Assembly (NCBI GenBank): GCA_963971305.1
Contig: OZ020305.1
Coordinates: forward strand, 5,675,001 to 5,739,000
DNA: 64,000 nt
Reading direction: 5' to 3'
Source: Arcuatula senhousia
Taxonomy: Eukaryota > Mollusca > Bivalvia > Mytilida > Mytilidae
Within the stretch, counting starts at the first letter, position 1; each line of letters begins with the position of its first letter. The notes below the pieces were generated by a model. That model had not been told where the DNA came from. It searched no databases and saw only the letters and a list, made by a program, of their open reading frames with translations. Both the position numbers and the translations under genes were made by a program. This document shows positions 58,201-64,000 of the stretch, one piece after another.

Positions 58201-61200
58201 ATAGGCCAAAAACACTATTTTTTGCCTTTAATGGGCCGTAACCCCTATAAGGGGTCATCTGACAACTTCGACCTTATGGAGACTTGTGTAGAGCTAAATG
58301 GGCTGAACATTTTAGCAAGCAACAGCTTTTCTCTATCTGCAATAGTTTTCATTCTATAGGCCAAAAACTCTATTTTTTACCTTTACGGGGCCATAACCCC
58401 TATAAGGGGTCATTTGACAACTTCGACCCTATGGAGACTTTTGTAGAGCTAAATAAGCTGAACATTTAAGCAAGCAACAACTTTTCTCTATCTGCAATAG
58501 TTTTCATACTATAGGGCAAAAACATGAAAAAAACGCTATTTTTCACCTTTAAGGGTATGTTACCTCTATAAGGGGCCATCTGACAACTTGGACCAAATGG
58601 AGACTTTAGTAGAACTTTTGATGCTGAAGCAGTAGGGTGGCATCAGATTTCATCTATCTCTTATACTTTTTGATTTACAAGCCAAAAACAGTAGTCTGAC
58701 CCCCCTGGTCTATTTTTAGCAACGGCGGCCATGTTTTTCGACGAATCAAAATTCCCACATCAGTTCTGTGGGGGATACCCTAAAGTACCACCAGACCGTT
58801 TGTGTGAATCTGTGCAGCCGTTTCAGAGGAGAAGAAGTTTGAAGAAAAGTTAACGACGACGACGACGACGACGACGGACGACGACGACAAGTGATGGCAA
58901 TAGCTCACATGGCCTTTGGCCAGGTGAGCTAAAAAAGATGAAGCCAAAAAAAGGGTAACAAAATATTAGAATCATAAAACAATAACATTAACACCATGAA
59001 GAAGCACACTACACTTTAAATTAGACGAAATAAAATTTATAATTACTGTTTGGGAACAGGAAGTCGACGTCTGTTACGCTTGTTCCACCAATTATACTTA
59101 TTTTGAGGACCTGGATAGATGGGTCCACAAAGATTTTAAGCTCGGTTTTAGAGGAATCCCATGTAATCGCTTCCACAAGACTTTCAGAGGTAGGAAAAAC
59201 ATCCTGGCAAAAGACGTGTTACTTTAATATGTGAAGTATGACAAAATCGCTTTTCAGGAAAGAACACAGATGCATAAATATTTTTGTTGTTGTTTTTGTA
59301 TGTGGTAGTTGATTGGTAATTTTAATGTGTGAATTGATACAAATTCTAATCCAAATGTAGCCTTTGAAACAAAATCATTAACCGTTTTTATATCCGTTTT
59401 GGTATATCTATTTCTCAAATCAATGATTCGTTACATGTCATCGTCGTGACATATTTGTTCAGTTGTGTCAATTTAAAAATATTATTGTAACAAAGACAAC
59501 TTTTCATGAAAAAAATAAATTGATGGAAGCAAGTTCCATGGCTATGTTATCCTATTAGCTTTACATATACCTCAATGACTTCTTGGACAGCTGCCTGAAG
59601 GTCCGTCTTGCTAGTGTGATACACTGCTCCTCCTGTCTCTTGTGCTATTACTTCAAAGAATGATTTAGCTTCTCTTCGATGTACATCTAAAAAACCAAAA
59701 CAAACAAAATTACATACATCTATAAGAGGCACCTTCATGTTTAACATAATTATTATGATATGACACGGGTTTAGCTGTAATGATGTTGTCTGATTGAGTG
59801 TTTGATGCAAATGAACGATACAGGGAGGTGTACGTGGAAGAAACCAGAGTACATGTACCTTGTCTTAGCTGTTGTATTAAAAACTACCAAAACAATTTAC
59901 TAGTACATTACTGCTTTATTTAAACATATACTCATTTGTATTTTATTGTCCGATATACATGAGAAATTTTGTTAAAACCGTTTGTATACCTTTGGCATCC
60001 CGTTTCTTTCTTTTATAACATTGTCCTGATAGAAGAGATGTTAATTTAATCTTCTTTGACCTTGCTCTTTGTGTTACTTCGTCTCTTCTGTTTGCATCCT
60101 TTGCATCCGCATCAGATATTACAATAATTGTTGATCCAGGAAGGGAAAGTTCAATAGCTAATACAAAAGAAATGTAAAGTATTTAGTTCTTAATTACTAT
60201 TCCTCATAAGAATCAGGCAGAGGGTGGCAAATTGATTATTTTTCAAACTTTAGAGTTTAGGGTATAAACGCATTCAATTTACCATAAAAAACAATATTTT
60301 TTGACTGGTTATGTAGGGAAAAATAATGGCGGAAAATGTTCCAGTACTTTTCGCTGTACAGTGTATAAACTAAATTTTGACTGGTAATATCTCCTGAACC
60401 CAAGATTGACCCAAAAATTAAGTGGTCAATACAAAGTTAACTACTAAAAACCTAATTCTATTGATTTTTTTAGTATTGATTATCGATGTGCCACCTTATT
60501 AATGGGATCTGCCTGATTTTTTTTTTAAAAGTAACTTAAGTTCTTAACATGAATATTACATTCAGAACAACCTACCAAACTGGATGTAAGCAAAACAATT
60601 GATTTTGTTATGATCATTTTGGAGAGTAAACTCTCATCGGCAGCATCTGAAGTAAATGTATAGTTGAAAAGTAGGACATCGACTTAAGTATGGAAAAAAC
60701 ATAAGAAGAAAAACTTCAAAAGGTACAATAAGCTTAAGATGAATTTTCGTGTTGTTATACTTTAGCATTTAAAACAGTTTATCAACTTAAATATTTAAAG
60801 GATTGATCATGCAGTTTTTTTAAAAGAATAAGAAATTTAAAAATTACCATGATTAAGACAAAAAATGTACATAATAATGTGTTACCTTTTAAAATTCCTG
60901 CTGCTGCTAGCTCTGGGCAGTCTCCTCCACCACTTACTTTTACGCTTTTGATTACTTCTATCATTTTAAGTCCATCAGTACGAAAATATGATTTGGTTAA
61001 TCCATCTGATCGGGATTAAAGAGAGAATTGTAAAAACATATCAATAGGTTTAAAGAAGGCACTTAGCATGCTTAGAAAATCAAATTAAAGAAACTGATTC
61101 CTGTGGTATTACTTCGCTAGATAAAACATTAAAAACAATCCTTTCTTGCTGTTGCTTTTTTAACTAGATATATTTGTCTTGAGTTTTTATTATTTAAAAC

Positions 61201-62933
61201 ATTGCTATGCATTTTGTTGCTTCCAACAATAGCCAATATTTATAGATTTTTTTTAAAAAATCAAATGAAATTCAGAATATATTCAAATATCGTTAGCTTA
61301 AGTAAACATAAAGAATAACGAACGTGAGCTCATATCGAAACAAGAGTGAACTGAGGTGCGGCGGAAGGGTTACCAGTTCTAACTTCTAACTTCTAACTTG
61401 AACAGTCATCACGTTTTATAGTTTAATTCATTTCGGTTTTCTAATTGGGTTGTCGATTTTACACTTACCCGGGTCGCTAAAAAGTGCTAAAACATAATTT
61501 GTTGGTTCATTTTTAGATCCCAGTACACTTGTCACAAGTTTTATCATTTGGTCCTTAACTGCAGCTATCTCCCCTGCCATAGACCCGCTATAGTCTAGCG
61601 CGCGAAGGAGAGGGATACAGGCTCGCGTTGTTTGATCTCAAACAAGTCGTCAAAAGTGTCGTTGCCAAGAAGATAAAGAATTCCAGTGGCTGCAAGATAA
61701 CAGATTACTTCAGCTTCAATAACATGCAATGTTATTTGAATATGAAATAAATACTAAAAATGATTTGTTGTGAGTTTTTTATGTTATGGGCATGTTACAA
61801 AACACTCTTGCCGTTGTTATCTAAAAACTAAGGCTAATTTTGGATTCCATTATGATATAGGAAGCAATTGTTTCATTGCTAGTTGCATTATTACAAGTGA
61901 TCACTTTTTTGGTTTTTTTTCTTCTTCTTTTTGGAAAAAAGAATACTGCTAATTGAGATTCGAATACCCCTTTGGTACATACAATGTTATGTTGGTCAAT
62001 TACAACGCTATGAACACAATTCTTAAACGTCCTGCTTATTAAAACTTTCGAAACCGTACTCTCTCCAATTAGAAAATGTTTGGTGGCAGCAACAGCGGCG
62101 TCATAAGCCTCATTATGCAGATGGTAATGTGGTGACAGATGTTCTAATGTCGTATCTTTGTTTATCCCACATCTGGCTATCAGCTTCCTGCTCTCATCGT
62201 TAGGACCGCCGTGGCTACATTTACCGGCAGTTTTTCCTTGAGATCCTGCACAATCATAATAATATTACCTTAAAAAGTACTCAAATAAAACACAAAAAAT
62301 TGTGTACATGTAACCAATTTGTTTATTGTATTAAGCCAAAATAGCCAAAAATTCGTTTTCGCTTAAACCGGTGTTGCTACAAGTCGATTCATTTTTCTTT
62401 TGAAAAAAAATAAATTATGACAGAAAATTTGATATTTTAATTACCAATTACTGCAAAATTTTAAAATTAAAATCTCTTATTAAGAATCTTGGGTGTGTTA
62501 CATTAACTGGTCAAACCTGTTTTCCTTTATACAGATTCTAGAAAGGGTCTGATCAGTTTAGTGTGCTTATAATAACACGGTCCTATTTTTATCGGAAAGA
62601 TTAAGCCTGTTGCTAAAAAGTTTGCAAAACCATGCTGTGACGTGCATTCCGTCTTTAGCAGTTTACGAGAAACATTAGTTTCTTAATCGCTTTAATGATT
62701 TTAAAACACTTCGTGCTTTAATCAACAAAGGTTTTTTTTAATACACAGTCGAAGCAAATAAAGTTACTTCAACTGTTATGTAGGGCAACGTCCTGTTCTT
62801 TTTTAAGTAATAATCATCACTCTAATTTGTAGATTTGTTGTGGTAAAACCTACTTGGTGGTTTGACATTTCCTCTGCCGTGGTAGTATCCACTTGTTAAT
62901 TTCTTGGTTATAAGATTATCTTTACACCCCAAT
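46113..62933 (-). CDS. von Willebrand factor A domain protein, VWA7-like; 5' end off window
   Basis: Likely secreted or surface protein with a single C-terminal membrane anchor. Exons, 5' to 3': 62933-62854, 62245-62060, 61689-61469, 61005-60886, 60157-59990, 59686-59571, 59203-59047, 57148-57075, 55548-55395, 54738-54572, (one exon unplaced), 53405-53207, 49256-49187, 48695-48466, 46752-46611 and 46292-46113. Phases agree except for the missing link between 54572 and 53405. N-terminal motifs DNLITKKLTSGYYHG, GKCSHGGPNDES and INKDTTLEHLSPHYHLHNEA match the region before the vWA domain in VWA7. DYSGSM is the MIDAS motif; GGGDCPE and VISDADAKD are later vWA landmarks. The end is PVIIGSATMGILFIAIIIGI plus a basic tail. 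A 2-nt insertion breaks the frame at about 61598-61603. Upstream exons should lie beyond 62933, past the Penelope copy or off the window. Confidence 0.85.
46527..46549. repeat. (GTT)n microsatellite
   Basis: Seven or more GTT units in the last intron of the VWA7-like gene. Confidence 0.9.
47093..47136 (+). ncRNA. Type I hammerhead ribozyme, unit 1
   Basis: CGCCT (stem I), CTGATGA core, GTC/GAC stem II with loop TTGAATA, GAA core, AC/GT stem III with loop GCGC, cleavage-site C at 47130, then AGGCG completing stem I. Self-cleavage is expected between 47130 and 47131. CAATATATTT upstream and AAATTTATTG downstream extend stem I past an internal loop, where loop-loop contacts normally form. The very short stem III matches other animal hammerheads. 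Confidence 0.92.
47453..47496 (+). ncRNA. Type I hammerhead ribozyme, unit 2
   Basis: Identical core and stems to unit 1. One base differs just 5' of stem I (GGTAAAGCG versus GGTAGAGCG), in the internal loop. Confidence 0.92.
47810..47853 (+). ncRNA. Type I hammerhead ribozyme, unit 3
   Basis: Same core and stems as unit 1. The unit is cut off about 30 bp after the ribozyme, after CATTTGTATTT, where the array ends. Confidence 0.92.
48215..48445 (+). repeat. Family C dispersed repeat with hammerhead-like core (48323-48362)
   Basis: GCTG, CTGATGA core, GGAA/TTCC stem II with loop TAAGT, AAA in place of GAA, ATGG/CCAT palindromic stem III, A at the cleavage position, CAGC closing stem I. Only the G12 position deviates from a canonical core. 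Inverted relative to 18040-18270. It lies in a VWA7-like intron. Confidence 0.65.
48735..48865 (+). mobile_element. Short Penelope-like 3' tail
   Basis: TTGAGTTCGCGTTGTTGATT through TTCGTGCTGTTCTCGTTCAC to GTGCCTCTTTGCTTCTTT. It has the shared terminus but no coding part. Confidence 0.75.
49500..50515 (+). repeat. Diverged copy of the 154-bp-monomer element with nested Penelope tail
   Basis: It starts AGAGGCTCCCCGGAGCC, has one recognisable monomer (ATAAGGGGTCATCTGACAAC), then CATGGCGGCCTCGTC and ends GGGTCAAGTGAGCTAAA, matching the ends of 57445-58935. A Penelope 3' tail is nested at about 50040-50200. Confidence 0.7.
50650..53035 (-). mobile_element. Penelope-like retroelement, nearly intact
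   Basis: A minus-strand reverse transcriptase frame (52992-50935, broken once) followed by a ~280-bp tail ending GTACACCTTTGCTTC. No GIY-YIG endonuclease domain is visible, consistent with endonuclease-lacking Penelope-like elements. It lies in an intron of the VWA7-like gene, same strand. A fragment related to its own 3' coding part abuts the 5' end. Confidence 0.83.
50935..52992 (-). pseudogene. Penelope-like reverse transcriptase with one nonsense codon
   Basis: A 612-codon frame stops at TGA (51154-51156), after which the same frame continues for another 72 codons or so (VYVSQLIRYSRACG, LTQGYVAPRLLSSLKKFYG) to a final stop. The sister copy at 62975-64000 has Gly at that point, so the stop is a GGA-to-TGA type change. 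Palm motifs in order: FDFSTLYTSIPHSQ, then KTYFVIQESSK, GIPMGTNYAPLLADLFLHSYE (split here by motif B), and YIDDVLSLNNP (catalytic YxDD), then SASYLDLFLEID. These follow the Penelope RT layout. It acts in copying its own RNA into DNA. Confidence 0.85.
53865..54020 (-). mobile_element. Decayed Penelope-like coding fragment
   Basis: The minus-strand peptide KMLAQSNVAPWLSVLLKRK followed by HVLV resembles the C-terminal KLLTQGYVAPRLLSSLKKF block of the Penelope-like element. It lies in a VWA7-like intron. Confidence 0.55.
54776..54925 (+). mobile_element. Short Penelope-like 3' tail
   Basis: TTGAGTTCGCGTTGTTGATT, TTCGTGCTGTTCTTGTTCGTG and TTTCGGACTTTTGGCACTCG lead to TTGCCTCTTTGTCTC. No coding part remains. 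Confidence 0.78.
55908..56985. mobile_element. Palindromic element made of AAGTATCATGATACTT-like units
   Basis: ATGAGTGGCGGTTCATG at 55909 is mirrored by CATGAACCGCCACTCAT near 56970. Arms of about 530 bp are inverted copies, including an interior AGAGAATCAGATAATTGC block in both. The arms consist of 20-24 bp units carrying 16-bp perfect or near-perfect dyads such as AAGTATCATGATACTT and AAGTATCGTGATACTT. Apparent open frames are periodicity artefacts. It lies in a VWA7-like intron. Confidence 0.9.
56986..57055 (-). repeat. Fragment related to family B repeat
   Basis: GATGAGTAACTTATTTAAAG followed by CATTTGAATCAAAATAATTGG resembles the segment of family B beside its ribozyme core; the core itself is lost. 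Confidence 0.4.
57445..58935 (+). repeat. Dispersed element with internal ~154-bp monomers
   Basis: It starts AGACTCCCAGGAGCCTGAAT and CGCTCACCTGGTCTTG; eight or so monomers contain TTTTCTCTATCTGCAATAG and CCCCTATAAGGGGTCATCTG; it ends with an (ACG)n tract and GGCCAGGTGAGCTAAAA. Same family as 37138-38615, opposite orientation. It lies in a VWA7-like intron. Confidence 0.88.
60600..60680 (-). repeat. Decayed family B ribozyme-like copy
   Basis: The minus strand reads TGCTG, CCGATGA, a perfect GAGAG/CTCTC stem II with loop TTTA, CAA in place of GAA, then a palindromic ATGATCAT stem III. Two core positions deviate and stem I no longer closes. It lies in a VWA7-like intron. Confidence 0.45.
61316..61420 (-). 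mobile_element. Short Penelope-like fragment
   Basis: GAACGTGAGCTCATATCGAA and CAAGAGTGAACTGAGGTGC match the start of the 3' untranslated tail on the minus strand; a TTCTAACTTC microsatellite follows. Confidence 0.6.
61469..61689 (-). CDS. vWA exon with MIDAS motif and 2-nt frame break
   Basis: It begins TGILYLLGNDTFDDLFEI, reads KQREPVSLSFA, then GCGCGCTAG; removing one GC/CG dinucleotide restores ...SFA-LDYSGSMAGEIAAVK. The 221-nt exon fits its neighbours' phases only if two nucleotides are extra. The MIDAS DxSGS motif is directly downstream of the break. Either the allele is null or the sequence has a dinucleotide error here. Confidence 0.85.
62060..62245 (-). CDS. VWA7-like exon, HDLHN-type N-terminal region
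   Basis: A 186-nt exon after TTGTGCAG, encoding GKCSHGGPNDES and LSPHYHLHNEAYDAAVAATKHFL. The donor GAGA/GTACGG is weak but is the only nearby one that keeps phase with the next exon. Confidence 0.78.
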
Positions 62934-62974
62934 CTAAAATGTAATTAGATTTTGTTTTAAGTATTTAAATAAAA

Positions 62975-64000
62975 GTACAAAGAAGCACCCATGGGGCATT
63001 CAAGTGTCAAAAGTCCGAAAGGGCAACGACAAAACTGGTAAACACGAACAAAAACAGCACGAAAAAACACAAAACGTAAAACCAACCGAAGGGAAAGCAA
63101 CAACGCGAACTCGAGTCGTGACAAGAGTGAACTCGGGTGCTCTGGAAGAGTAAGCGGTTCCTGCCTGCTATAGCACACCAATCGTGTTGCCAATTTCCAA
63201 TTAAGTGTGTCAAATCCGGTAAAGTAAGACAAAACAAATTTCTACCACAAACCAACATCTGCACTCATTTGAGAGATCCCATATTTGTCTACAAGTGCAC
63301 GGTGTCTACCGTATAATTTCTTGAGTGAAGACACGACCGTGGCTTTGCCAAGGAAATCGATGTTATTCCCGCAAGCTCTGGAGTAACGAATCAACTGTGA
63401 TACGAAGACCCCATAAGCAGGAGCGGACATGAAGTTGACGATTGGAAAGTTAAAGTCATCATGTTTGTCATATAGCTTTGTTGAAAATCTTTTTCGAGAT
63501 GTAGATTGAAATATGAAGCAGACATCCTAGAATCCGTTGTGTCCTTTATTTCAGGCTCCTAGGGGTATATGAGATGGAGAAAGTCACCAAATCGAGAATT
63601 GTTTAATGAAAGGACGTCATCAATATAACGGATCGTGAGGTTTAAAGAGAGAGCTAGTCTACGATCTTTTTTGTCTAGAAGAGATTGTAAAAAGTCTGCT
63701 TCATATGAATATAGATACAAATCAGCAAGAAAAGGTGCACAGTTAGTGCCCATTGGCATCCCTATTGTTTGCTGGAAAAAACGTCCACCAAACTGAACAA
63801 ATATGTTATCGATAAGAAAATTGAGCATGTCGACTATTTGGTCTTCTGTATATTTGTTCTTTTTCTTAGACTCATTGATGACAAAGTAAGTCTTACTGTA
63901 ATCGACTACCAAATAAATGTACCTGCGTTTTCCATTCGTTTTGAAAAAGCACCGTTTAATCAGCTGTGCCAATCGTGAGTTGTTCAAGCGGAATTGAAGT
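62975..64000 (-). mobile_element. Penelope-like element, 3' part, continuing off window
   Basis: On the minus strand: RT palm coding (GMPMGTNCAPFLADLYLYSYE in two pieces, YIDDVLSLNNSRFGDFLHLIYP), a damaged middle with frame breaks near 63500-63560, a C-terminal block (SAPAYGVFVSQLIRYSRACG) and the tail ending GGTGCTTCTTTGTAC at about 62975. It is closely related to the 50650-53035 copy. It separates the visible VWA7-like exons from their upstream exons. Confidence 0.85.

Overview
The window looks like nuclear DNA of a marine bivalve, most probably a mytilid mussel. It is AT-rich and intron-rich. It carries mollusc-type nicotinic receptor genes with conserved short exons, many copies of a Penelope-like retroelement, GTGAGTGAG-type molluscan dispersed repeats, and tandem repeats containing hammerhead ribozymes of the kind known from bivalve retrozymes. 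The species assignment is inference.

Host genes. (1) A nicotinic-acetylcholine-receptor-like subunit gene runs leftward from 17581 to beyond base 1; its last (M4) exon lies off the window. (2) A complete paralogue runs rightward from 33409 to 40795, in seven exons encoding 420 aa. The two are head to head with the same exon architecture (45, 110 and 536 nt exons are identical in length). (3) A gene for a von Willebrand factor A domain protein of the VWA7 type runs leftward from beyond 62933 to a stop at 46113. Its vWA exon carries a 2-nt insertion next to the MIDAS motif, and the protein ends in a single membrane anchor.

Mobile DNA. A 7-kb Mutator-like (MULE) element (about 25845-32926) sits between the receptor genes. 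It has terminal inverted repeats built from a 16-bp tandem motif and a spliced PHD-FLYWCH-MULE transposase gene with two lesions; a 5'-truncated non-LTR retrotransposon is inserted in its fourth intron. A nearly intact Penelope-like element (50650-53035) carries one nonsense codon, and a dozen or more 5'-truncated relatives are scattered on both strands, most ending at the same 3' terminus. Foldback or palindromic elements lie at 18305-20725 and 55908-56985.

Ribozyme repeats. Three families contain hammerhead-like folds. Family A (46907-47896) is a 357-360 bp tandem repeat with three canonical type I hammerheads. Family B (41289-41800, solo copy near 17340, decayed copy near 60625) is a 382-bp dimer whose stem I covaries among copies. 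Family C (18110, 48323, fragment at 25715) has two copies, each with one different core substitution.

Tandem arrays. The 10.6-kb intron of the leftward receptor gene holds a 31-bp minisatellite with a 1004-bp higher-order repeat, interstitial telomere-like DNA, and two arrays (85 and 86 bp) that share a core in opposite orientation. Other arrays have 154-bp and 168-bp monomers. The remaining DNA is AT-rich intron or intergenic sequence in which I see no genes.
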